Below, in pieces: positions 1 to 6,296 of a stretch of DNA of 15,563 nt. The translations under genes and the position numbers were made by a program. The notes under the pieces are model-generated. The model was not told where the DNA came from. It ran no database searches and saw nothing but the letters and a program-made list of their open reading frames with translations. Positions within the stretch are counted from its first letter, which is position 1. Each line of letters begins with the position of its first letter. This DNA is from an uncultured Sulfurovum sp. (GTDB lineage Bacteria > Campylobacterota > Campylobacteria > Campylobacterales > Sulfurovaceae), in contig CALDBH010000075.1 of NCBI GenBank assembly GCA_937938065.1, positions 1 through 15,563 on the forward strand, read 5' to 3'.

Positions 1-390
1 ATTCCCATCAGGATGAATATCCCCATGTTTTCTGTCGACACTTTTTGGCTTGTTGATAAGCTTTACTTGATGCGAAAGATTTAAAAAAGTTTTAGTATTG
101 GGCATCGTTTTAGGATTGCCGGAACGATTGATAATAGGAGGGAGCCAACCAATCTCAAGCTGTCCTCCATTCATGATTATTCCATCTGCATTTCTCATTT
201 TACTGATAAGTGAAGGACGGGGGATGATAAAGTGAGGATCCCACTTACCTTTTGCTAAAACCGTTACCTTGACTTCTTCACCACCTATCGTCTTTGTCAA
301 TGCACCTATATAGGGATAACTCACCGCTATATTAAGTTCAGCGAACAAAGACAAAGGTAGAAGTGTCAGTAAAGCAAGTATCTTTTTCAT
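1..390 (-). CDS. Zinc/manganese ABC transporter periplasmic substrate-binding protein (ZnuA/TroA family), 3' end beyond window
   Basis: Only the first 130 codons are present; the reading frame runs off the left edge without a stop. The product starts with a signal peptide (MKKILALLTL…SLFA, cleavage likely before ELN) with no lipobox Cys, so it should be a soluble periplasmic protein. Residues 50-54 read WDPHF, matching the first metal-ligand His motif of the TroA/ZnuA cluster A-I family. Residues 122-130 read HGDIHPDGN, the family segment that normally continues as PHFHLDP; the His of that continuation is outside the window. There is no His/Asp-rich loop of the kind found in many ZnuA proteins. 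The ATG at 388-390 is 1 nt after the stop of the upstream beta-barrel gene, so the two are cotranscribed. Zinc is preferred as substrate because of the Fur-like regulator and His-rich neighbours; manganese cannot be excluded. Confidence 0.85.
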   Translation of the reverse strand, partial: MKKILALLTLLPLSLFAELNIAVSYPYIGALTKTIGGEEVKVTVLAKGKWDPHFIIPRPSLISKMRNADGIIMNGGQLEIGWLPPIINRSGNPKTMPNTKTFLNLSHQVKLINKPKSVDRKHGDIHPDGN

Positions 391-391
391 A

Positions 392-1675
392 TTAGAAAGA
401 GTGTGCCGCATGCGCACCGATAGCAATATTTGCCTGTAACATAATTGTATCTAGGTTCTGTCTTAAACCATCTTCGTCATACATTGCTTCATTACGATTA
501 TACTGAAGTCTAAAACGTGCAAATTCGCTCGTATGGTATTCGATCATAGCAGAGTACTTATTGAAATCATCAACTTCATTCATATCGACACCATCCTTTG
601 TAATATCATTTTGGTAGATTGTATCATATCTTACACCCATTCGCCAATTCTTGTCATGTGTATAGATCAGCTGAGAATAAAGCCCACTCTGTTCTTTATT
701 TATACTTGGAGTTGTTTGGATGTTTGTTATGTCATTAGGATCTAAATTATATTGCGTACCATCCATCTCTCTGCTTAACCATTCAGTTTGCCATTTTATA
801 GAGCTGTATGAGTCAATAGCGTGAAGAACTACAAGATCTGCGCCATAAAGCTTGCTATCGCCATTAAATACATGAGGATCTTCATGGTCATCACTATGGT
901 CTAGCATTGAATCTCCCTGTGCATACGAGAGTCCACCAAAAATGGTAGTATCTCCAAAATCATGAGATGTTTTTACATAACCTACATAAAGAGATGGTGC
1001 GTTTGAACCCTCTATAATTGCTTCACCTTCATCATCCTTATATGACTCATTTCCAAACATCTGTTCGTTCTCACCTTGAAGTACCTCAACCCCTGCCATG
1101 AGATAAAATGGTGTTGGTGCTGTCCATTGGGCCTGAGCACCCAATTCGTTGATTCCATGCGTTCCCAAAAATGATTCATAGACGAGTGGCATATCTCCAA
1201 AATCCCAATAGTGATGATGTTGTGCATTGATATATCCGAAATTTGAGAGAAGTTTACCACCTCTTAATCTTAGTCCATTTCCCAACGCTGTCGTGGTAAA
1301 ATAGGCCTCCTCTACTTCAACACCATGTTCACTGAAGTGAAAAGTAGCATCCATACTGAAAAATGGATCCACACTGCTTGAAAGTATCAGCTCCGCATAG
1401 TTAAAATTAAATCCCTGCTTTGCATTATATGTAGCCTCGTTACTACCACCGTGTGCATGCTCTGCATAGAGACCATGTGCTATACCAGGAAGTCCGAGAT
1501 GAGACAATTCGTCGTCGTTTATACTACGATTTACATAAGAAAAATCCGTAATAAGCGAAATATCCGGAATATATTTTGAACTGTCAAAAGTTCTTTTGTC
1601 TGCCTCTAAAAGTTGTGCAATATCACCGTATGCAAATCCTGCACAAAGCATGCTTGTTAATACTATTTTTTTCAT
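392..1675 (-). CDS. His-rich outer-membrane beta-barrel protein, probable zinc-regulated porin
   Basis: 427 aa with an N-terminal signal peptide (MKKIVLTSMLCAGFAYG, cleavage near 17) followed by alternating hydrophobic/polar beta-strand sequence to the end. It terminates in Phe (GAHAAHSF), as expected for an outer-membrane barrel assembled by BAM. It is far too short for a TonB-dependent receptor and shows no plug domain, so a porin-like barrel is more likely. Histidine/acidic clusters occur at residues 67-75 (HGLYAEHAH), 153-155 (HHH) and 260-268 (HSDDHEDPH), probably in loops, which suggests metal capture. The family resembles barrels encoded beside zinc ABC transporters in Gram-negative bacteria and often annotated as zinc-regulated outer-membrane proteins; that assignment is from memory of the family. 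The start has a good ribosome site (AAAGGA, 8 nt before ATG). It lies between a small secreted Cys/His protein and a ZnuA-like protein. Confidence 0.75.
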   Translation of the reverse strand: MKKIVLTSMLCAGFAYGDIAQLLEADKRTFDSSKYIPDISLITDFSYVNRSINDDELSHLGLPGIAHGLYAEHAHGGSNEATYNAKQGFNFNYAELILSSSVDPFFSMDATFHFSEHGVEVEEAYFTTTALGNGLRLRGGKLLSNFGYINAQHHHYWDFGDMPLVYESFLGTHGINELGAQAQWTAPTPFYLMAGVEVLQGENEQMFGNESYKDDEGEAIIEGSNAPSLYVGYVKTSHDFGDTTIFGGLSYAQGDSMLDHSDDHEDPHVFNGDSKLYGADLVVLHAIDSYSSIKWQTEWLSREMDGTQYNLDPNDITNIQTTPSINKEQSGLYSQLIYTHDKNWRMGVRYDTIYQNDITKDGVDMNEVDDFNKYSAMIEYHTSEFARFRLQYNRNEAMYDEDGLRQNLDTIMLQANIAIGAHAAHSF

Positions 1676-1738
1676 AGTGTATTATCCTTTAATTATTAAT
1701 ATTTTTGTTTTTGAAAATGGTTTGTTTTTGTTTTATAA

Positions 1739-2089
1739 TCAGGAATTTTTTGGAGGAGCAGTCGAATTAAAACCTAAAGGTACATAACGTACCTCTAGAG
1801 ACTTCATACCAATGATGTCAATATGCTTTTGCACTACTTGTTGTTCAAGATCTATAGGTTGATTTACGACACGACACTGTTCTACTTCAAAAGATTCAGC
1901 ATTGTATGATACAAAAAAACTGGGTAGATGAACCTCATGATGTTTTGTGTCTATGTGTTTAAAGCTTTGGCATGAATGACACTCTTCTACCTTCTCAAGT
2001 GCATGTTGACCTGAGTGTATTGCATAAGATTGAGAGACCAACAAAAAGAGCACACTCAATAATAACTTAACAGACTGTTTTAGTTTCAT
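1739..2089 (-). CDS. Small secreted Cys/His-rich protein of unknown function, putative metal-operon accessory
   Basis: 116 aa when started at the ATG at 2087-2089, chosen because AAGGAG lies 9 nt upstream; an in-frame ATG 24 nt earlier (2113) has no comparable ribosome site and would place charged residues before the signal peptide. Residues 1-23 form a signal peptide ending SYA. The mature part carries seven His between residues 25 and 54, a CHSC pair (C37, C40) and a further Cys (C72). The arrangement suggests binding of zinc or a similar metal in the periplasm. It recalls small DUF2946-type proteins of metal operons, but I cannot assign it to a named family. It lies 39 nt after the Fur-like gene and 63 nt before the beta-barrel gene, in one minus-strand operon. 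Confidence 0.7.
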   Translation of the reverse strand: MKLKQSVKLLLSVLFLLVSQSYAIHSGQHALEKVEECHSCQSFKHIDTKHHEVHLPSFFVSYNAESFEVEQCRVVNQPIDLEQQVVQKHIDIIGMKSLEVRYVPLGFNSTAPPKNS

Positions 2090-2128
2090 AAAGATTGTCT
2101 CCTTTCGTACCATTAAAGTAAATATAGT

Positions 2129-2497
2129 CTAAACAGATGCTAGACAAGATGGACATTTACCATTGATGATGACATTGTTAATCTCATACCCTGGTAATGC
2201 AATATCAACATTTTTGATACACTCTACAATATTACACATCACACATACAAAATGTGCATGCGGATTGAGTTTGAGCTCGAAATACCTCTTTTTATCATTT
2301 GATTCAAAGGCACTCAATATCCCCTCTTCTTCAAACTTGGAAACATTTCTATAAAAAGTAGCTTTATCCATCGAGATATGATTTTTGATCTCTTCATAAC
2401 ATAAAGGTCTATTTGCTTCTTTCAATATCTCTAAAAGCTTTACTCTTGCAGTGGTAAGCTTGATATTTTTATCTTTGATCAGTTCTTCAATTTTCAT
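2129..2497 (-). CDS. Fur-family transcriptional regulator, probably Zur-like
   Basis: 122 aa, near the lower end of the Fur-family size range. The N-terminal winged helix contains the family recognition segment DKATFYRN (residues 44-51) followed by VSKFEEEGIL. The dimerisation domain carries HAHFVCVMC (80-88) and CPSC (115-118), the two CxxC pairs that form the structural zinc site of Fur/Zur/PerR proteins. The C-terminal His-rich tail common in iron-sensing Fur is absent. Zinc sensing is inferred from the following genes (Cys/His-rich secreted protein, His-rich barrel, ZnuA-like binding protein); PerR- or Fur-type sensing remains possible. No ribosome site precedes the ATG, and a TATAAT lies only 6 nt upstream, so the mRNA may be leaderless. 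A 15-bp inverted repeat over the -35 position suggests autorepression. Confidence 0.85.
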   Translation of the reverse strand: MKIEELIKDKNIKLTTARVKLLEILKEANRPLCYEEIKNHISMDKATFYRNVSKFEEEGILSAFESNDKKRYFELKLNPHAHFVCVMCNIVECIKNVDIALPGYEINNVIINGKCPSCLASV

Positions 2498-2503
2498 GGC
2501 GCG

Positions 2504-2509
2504 ATTATA
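2504..2509 (-). promoter_or_regulatory. Candidate -10 box for the Fur-like gene and zinc operon
   Basis: On the minus strand this reads TATAAT, a perfect sigma-70 -10 box, ending 6 nt before the ATG of the Fur-like gene. Transcription would start at or next to the ATG. The expected -35 position, 17 nt upstream, falls inside the inverted repeat at 2527-2541. Confidence 0.55.
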
Positions 2510-2526
2510 ACTGAAGTTACATTAAA

Positions 2527-2541
2527 TGCGACTAAGTTGCA
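2527..2541. promoter_or_regulatory. 7-1-7 inverted repeat, candidate operator for the Fur-family regulator
   Basis: The plus strand reads TGCGACTAAGTTGCA, an inverted repeat of 7-nt arms around one base with a single mismatched pair. Fur-family proteins typically bind 7-1-7 repeats. Its edge lies 17 nt from the TATAAT of the Fur-like gene, so a bound repressor would cover the -35 region. Nearly the same sequence recurs at 6264-6277. Confidence 0.55.
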
Positions 2542-2807
2542 CATAATAGAAGGTAAAGAAAATTAAAAGAAATGAATATCTATTAATTCTATTTCCGTAC
2601 ACTGTGGGAACTAGTAGGATATTTCCTATTTATTGTTTCGCTTAAATTAATGTTAGATTTATTCTGAAATTTTGTGTGTAATGAAGGAGCTTACTTAAAG
2701 TATACCCCACTTACACTTTAGTGACTGGGGTATCGACATTTAGTGTCAGAAGTGACTGAAGGTAGCACCAAACTTCGGAATGAAGATGGCGCTAAATAAT
2801 GTGAAAA
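2542..2807. other. Intergenic region with several stem-loops
   Basis: This lies between the Fur-like gene's operator and the mrp stop; no credible gene was seen. Stem-loops are visible at 2615-2628 (TAGGA/TCCTA), 2702-2733 (ATACCCCA/TGGGGTAT), 2735-2747 (GACA/TGTC) and 2764-2793. The last has AGCACCA/TGGCGCT as outer stem with an inner CTTC/GAAG stem, one G·U pair when read on the minus strand, and begins 15 nt after the mrp stop. An AGTGACTG octamer occurs twice (2720-2727, 2751-2758). None of the hairpins is followed by a clear T-run, so a classical terminator is not proven; a 3' structure of mrp mRNA or a small RNA is possible. Confidence 0.4.
2764..2793 (-). terminator. Stem-loop just downstream of mrp, possible 3'-end structure
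   Basis: On the minus strand AGCGCCA pairs with TGGTGCT (one G·U), enclosing a second CTTC/GAAG stem with an ATTCC loop. It starts 15 nt after the mrp TAA. No U-tract follows, so it may protect the mRNA 3' end or act as a weak terminator rather than an intrinsic one. Confidence 0.35.
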
Positions 2808-4001
2808 TTAGTGGCAGCCGCACCCTGTACCACAACTTTCACCTTCTGCTTTCGCCGGTGCTTCTGCTGGTGCAGAAGCTGCTCCCGCACCTGTACTACA
2901 TGCACTTACACCTGGAGGTGTCGTTGGCTGTACTCCTGAATTGTCAGCTAAACCTTCAGCATTTACTTTATCTATAAATACAAGAAGGTTAGATGCAGCT
3001 TCCTGATAACGCTTAGCCGTTTCAGAATCTGGCTGATGGTAAGTTACCGGCATACCAGTATCTCCACCTACTCTGATCGCTGGCTCTATTGGAATACGAG
3101 CGATAACATCTGTATCGTACTCTTTAGCTACCGGTACTGTTGTACCCATACCAAAGATATCAGACTCAGTGTCACATGAAGGACAGATGAATCCGCTCAT
3201 ATTCTCAACGATACCTGCAGTTGGAATATGTAGTTTTTGGAACATATCTAATGAACGTCTACTGTCATCAAGAGAAACCTCTTGTGGTGTCGTTACTGTG
3301 ATACCTGCAGTTATAGGTACAGCTTGTGCAAGTGAAAGCTGTGCATCACCCGTTCCTGGAGGCATGTCGATCACAAGTACATCTAGTTCAGACCAAAGAA
3401 TATCTCTCAAGAACTGCTCGATCGCCTTCATGATCATAGAACCTCTCCAGATAAGAGACGTCCCCTGCTCCATCAATAAACCCATAGACATAATTTCAAC
3501 ACCATATGCTTTTAATGGAAGTGCTCTGTTCCCCTGGATTTCCGGTTTTTGATCTTCAACACCCATCATACGAGGAACGTTCGGACCATAAATATCTGCA
3601 TCAAGAAGACCTACTTTTTTACCTTGCATTGCCATAGCAACTGCAAGGTTTACAGAAGTTGTAGATTTACCAACTCCACCTTTACCTGAACTTACCATTA
3701 CAAAGTTCTTAATATGTGGTGCGATATTCTTACCACTTACTGAGTTAGACATTTGTTTTGGTGCCTGTGGAGCAGTGATATTAATGTTCACATCGGCAAA
3801 TCCAAGTTTATTTAGTTCCGTTGTTGCTTCACCTCTAAGTTGCGCTTTTACTTCATCAGCCGATGATGTAATATCTATTGTCAAACCTATAGTTGTCCCA
3901 TTGATGAGGATATCTTTGACAAAACCGAATGTTACGATATCTTTCGTGAAGCCCGGATATGTTACGTTCTTCAATGCTTCTAATACATTTTCTTGTGTCA
4001 T
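2808..4001 (-). CDS. mrp: Mrp/ApbC/NBP35-family iron-sulfur cluster carrier ATPase
   Basis: 397 aa. Residues about 5-75 form an N-terminal MIP18/DUF59 domain. This is followed by a P-loop ATPase domain with the deviant Walker A GKGGVGKST (106-114), the LLDADIYGPNVPR segment (132-144) and VIDMPPGTGD (210-219). The CPSC pair at 273-276 is the conserved motif that bridges a [4Fe-4S] cluster at the dimer interface. The protein binds and transfers Fe-S clusters to apo-enzymes in the cytoplasm. Unusual is a low-complexity Ala/Pro/Glu linker (about 355-387) followed by a Cys-rich tail ending CGTGCGCH (390-397). The start has AGGA 9 nt upstream. It is transcribed divergently from ispDF, as in C. jejuni (from memory, Cj1606c). 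Confidence 0.95.
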   Translation of the reverse strand: MTQENVLEALKNVTYPGFTKDIVTFGFVKDILINGTTIGLTIDITSSADEVKAQLRGEATTELNKLGFADVNINITAPQAPKQMSNSVSGKNIAPHIKNFVMVSSGKGGVGKSTTSVNLAVAMAMQGKKVGLLDADIYGPNVPRMMGVEDQKPEIQGNRALPLKAYGVEIMSMGLLMEQGTSLIWRGSMIMKAIEQFLRDILWSELDVLVIDMPPGTGDAQLSLAQAVPITAGITVTTPQEVSLDDSRRSLDMFQKLHIPTAGIVENMSGFICPSCDTESDIFGMGTTVPVAKEYDTDVIARIPIEPAIRVGGDTGMPVTYHQPDSETAKRYQEAASNLLVFIDKVNAEGLADNSGVQPTTPPGVSACSTGAGAASAPAEAPAKAEGESCGTGCGCH

Positions 4002-4043
4002 GTTATTTATTCCTAACTTAATTTTTTGTTCGTTAATATAGAA

Positions 4044-4052
4044 GTTATACCA
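4044..4052 (-). promoter_or_regulatory. Candidate extended -10 promoter of mrp
   Basis: On the minus strand this reads TGGTATAAC, a TGn extended -10 with a near-consensus hexamer, about 42 nt before the mrp ATG. No convincing -35 is seen, which is usual for Campylobacterota sigma-70 promoters. Confidence 0.45.
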
Positions 4053-4142
4053 CCTAAATCTTAAATTAGATTGAAAAATTCGACTAATCTTATAAATAAG
4101 AGTGAATTTGTCTGATTAAAGTATCATAAAGCGATCTATATG

Positions 4143-4148
4143 TATAAT
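4143..4148 (+). promoter_or_regulatory. Candidate -10 box of the ispDF operon
   Basis: A perfect TATAAT lies about 52 nt upstream of the TTG taken as the ispDF start. It overlaps the upstream in-frame ATG (4147-4149), so a transcript from here would begin after that ATG. This argues for the TTG at 4201. Confidence 0.5.
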
Positions 4149-4200
4149 GCGTTACTATTTGAAACACGCTATACATTGCTATAGATATTTAGGAATAAAC

Positions 4201-5322
4201 TTGTCAAACACTACTTTGATACTTCTAGGAGCAGGCAGCTCCTCAAGATTTAATACTAAGATGAAAAAACAGTGGCTTTATACTGGATATATCCCTTTAT
4301 GGTTGCACGTTGCTGAACACTTTGAAAAGAGTGCCAGTTTTGATCAGATCATCATAGTATCAACACAAGACGAGATACGTCTTATGAAAAATTTTGCTTC
4401 TTTTACTTATATAGAAGGTGGAGACAGTAGACAGGAATCACTCACCAATGCGCTTCAGAAAGTAACTTCAGAATATGTACTTGTCAGTGATATCGCTAGG
4501 TGCTGTGTCCCTTCAGATATGATCGTCCGCATCATGGAAGCCAAAGAACAAGGGGCTTGCATCGTACCTGTACTCCCTGTGGTAGATACACTCTATCTAG
4601 ATAATACACCTATAGACAGAGACAAAGTAAAGATCGTTCAAACCCCTCAACTCTCTGTTACAAAAATGCTCAAAAAAGCACTTGAAACTGAAACGATATT
4701 CACCGATGACAGCTCTGCGATTGCCTCTCTTGGAGAAAAGATACATTTTGTAGAAGGGTCTGTCGATGCCCATAAACTCACAACCATTGAAGATCTGAAA
4801 AAACTCTCGTGCATTCAAGCACCTTCAACGAAAACACTCACTGGTTTTGGCATAGATATACATCCTTTTGAAAACAATAAAGAGATGTTTTTATGTGGTG
4901 TCAAGATAGATGTGGACTATGGCTTTAAGGCACATAGTGATGGTGATGTTGCTATCCATGCACTTATAGATGCACTTTTAGGTGCCGCGGGCATGGGTGA
5001 CATCGGTGAACTTTACCCTGATACAGAAGAGTCCTATGCTGGAGCAGACTCCAAAATTCTGCTTCAAGATACTGTAAAAAAGATCGAGTCTTTTGGATAT
5101 ACCATAGGTAATGTTGATCTTACTATCATGGCTGAATCACCAAAACTCTTACCTTATAAGGAGTCTATGAGAATGACACTTGCATCGATTCTTGGTATTA
5201 GAAAAAACTTTGTGAACATCAAAGCTACAACTGCTGAAAAACTTGGCTTTGTAGGACGAAAAGAAGGTGTGACCGTTCACGCCGTAGCAAACTTAACTTA
5301 TTTGAATTGGAAGAACATATGA
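4201..5322 (+). CDS. ispDF: Bifunctional IspD/IspF enzyme of the MEP isoprenoid pathway
   Basis: The product is 373 aa from the TTG at 4201, chosen because AGGA precedes it by 6 nt and the product then begins with the beta-strand before GAGSSSRF (10-17), the CTP-binding loop of IspD. The alternative ATG at 4147 lacks a ribosome site and overlaps a TATAAT. The IspD part (about 1-205, 2-C-methyl-D-erythritol 4-phosphate cytidylyltransferase) also shows GGDSRQESL (73-81) and a VSDIAR segment. The IspF part (about 213-373, MEcPP synthase) has the metal ligands D219 and H221 in GIDIH, H253 in DVAIHALIDALLGA, and the family signature KATTAEKLGFVGR (341-353). The fusion is typical of Campylobacterota. 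Its stop overlaps the response-regulator start (ATGA). Confidence 0.95.
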   Translation: MSNTTLILLGAGSSSRFNTKMKKQWLYTGYIPLWLHVAEHFEKSASFDQIIIVSTQDEIRLMKNFASFTYIEGGDSRQESLTNALQKVTSEYVLVSDIARCCVPSDMIVRIMEAKEQGACIVPVLPVVDTLYLDNTPIDRDKVKIVQTPQLSVTKMLKKALETETIFTDDSSAIASLGEKIHFVEGSVDAHKLTTIEDLKKLSCIQAPSTKTLTGFGIDIHPFENNKEMFLCGVKIDVDYGFKAHSDGDVAIHALIDALLGAAGMGDIGELYPDTEESYAGADSKILLQDTVKKIESFGYTIGNVDLTIMAESPKLLPYKESMRMTLASILGIRKNFVNIKATTAEKLGFVGRKEGVTVHAVANLTYLNWKNI

Positions 5323-6200
5323 AAATAATCATTGTAGAAAATGAACTCTATTTGGCGCAAAGTATCGCCTCTAAACTAAATGAAAATGGCTATGAGACTG
5401 AGATATACAGTTCTATTAAAGAGGCTATGAACAGTCAAGGTGATGTCTATCTGCTTTCGACAAATTTACCAGGACAGAACACTTCACCGCTTATCAAACA
5501 GTTTAAAGATAAAATCATTATTTTGATGGTGAACTATATCAATAATGATACGGTTGGAGAGCCACTTAAACTTGGGGCAAAAGATTACATTGTTAAGCCA
5601 TTTATGCTAGAAGACCTCATGCGTAAAATCGAGCACTATAAAGAGTACCAGTCACTAAAGCAACAAACCTCTTTATATCAGGAGTATATGCAAAATCTTC
5701 TGCATGATATTGAAAGCAACTTTGATATAAGCGAGATCACTACACCACTTGTTATAGAGACAAACTACCAAAGACTTGTTGATAAGATCGTTTTTGAACA
5801 TGCAACGCAAACAAATACTATGCTTACTTTTATTCCTTTAAGTGATAAAATCTGGAAAGAGAAAATACAAAAAAGCAGTCCTAGTTCCTTGCTTTATATT
5901 ACCGAGATACATCAACTCAAGAAAACAGATAGAGAATCTCTGCTGGAGATGTTAAGTAACTATAACTTCATTTTATGTAGTACAGCAAACATAGAATCTG
6001 ACTTCGATACCATTACACTGAACACTGATTCTAAACTGTATGACCAAAATGAGATCTTGACCATTGATGACTATGTCAAATTTATCGTAAACAGTTTTCA
6101 GTACAAATTTCCAGATACTGAGCTCTCTAAAAAATTAGGGATCTCAAGAAAAAGCTTATGGGAGAAAAGGAAAAAATATGGTTTATTTAAAAAGAAGTAA
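5319..6200 (+). CDS. cemR: Atypical orphan response regulator, HP1021/CemR family
   Basis: 293 aa from the ATG at 5319, which overlaps the ispDF stop as ATGA with GGAA 6 nt upstream. Residues 1-110 form a receiver-like domain ending in the conserved Lys of YIVKPF (K93). The phospho-acceptor Asp is replaced by Ser47 (DVYLLSTNLPG) and the acidic pocket is reduced to E7-N8. The same kind of change is known for Helicobacter pylori HP1021, which works without phosphorylation. The C-terminal 25 or so residues form a FIS-like helix-turn-helix (LSKKLGISRKSLWEKRKKYG). HP1021 and C. jejuni CemR (Cj1608) control redox response, energy metabolism and oriC activity; family and synteny support the assignment, but the target genes here are unknown. 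Confidence 0.85.
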   Translation: MKIIIVENELYLAQSIASKLNENGYETEIYSSIKEAMNSQGDVYLLSTNLPGQNTSPLIKQFKDKIIILMVNYINNDTVGEPLKLGAKDYIVKPFMLEDLMRKIEHYKEYQSLKQQTSLYQEYMQNLLHDIESNFDISEITTPLVIETNYQRLVDKIVFEHATQTNTMLTFIPLSDKIWKEKIQKSSPSSLLYITEIHQLKKTDRESLLEMLSNYNFILCSTANIESDFDTITLNTDSKLYDQNEILTIDDYVKFIVNSFQYKFPDTELSKKLGISRKSLWEKRKKYGLFKKK

Positions 6201-6202
6201 AC

Positions 6203-6227
6203 GTTTTTTGAGCAAAGCCCAAAAAAC
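6203..6227 (+). terminator. Stem-loop after the response-regulator gene
   Basis: GTTTTTTGAGC (6203-6213) pairs with GCCCAAAAAAC (6217-6227) across an AAA loop with one A/C mismatch. It starts 2 nt after the regulator stop. The T-run lies in the 5' arm and no T-run follows, so on the plus strand it is a weak terminator or an mRNA 3'-end structure that could separate cemR from the sat-like gene. Confidence 0.4.
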
Positions 6228-6263
6228 TACGCTGACACTAAGTCCTCTTCAACAGAGTGTTCA

Positions 6264-6277
6264 TGCAACTAGTCGCA
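6264..6277. promoter_or_regulatory. Inverted repeat matching the operator-like site at 2527-2541
   Basis: Reads TGCAACTAGTCGCA, a 7-0-7 inverted repeat with one mismatched pair, flanked by A and T that extend the symmetry. It matches the minus-strand reading of 2527-2541 (TGCAACTTAGTCGCA) except for one central T, and the following ATTT also matches. It lies 19 nt before the sat-like ATG, where a bound protein could block a promoter or readthrough. Confidence 0.45.
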
Positions 6278-6296
6278 TTTTACAAAAGGCTTAGTA

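Noticed and set aside
392..1675. TonB-dependent receptor
   Set aside because: Only 427 residues, no plug domain or TonB box seen.
2700..2800. Possible known small RNA (5S rRNA or SRP RNA) because of GGAA and GAAG loops
   Set aside because: The conserved sequence blocks of 5S rRNA and SRP RNA are absent; left as an unnamed structured region.
2780..2977. Plus-strand open frame of 65 codons opposite the mrp 3' end
   Set aside because: It lies antisense to the Cys-rich tail of mrp, has no ribosome site, and is Leu/His-rich shadow sequence.
6236..6262. ACACT/AGTGT inverted repeat upstream of the sat-like gene
   Set aside because: Arms of only 5 nt separated by a long loop; likely chance.
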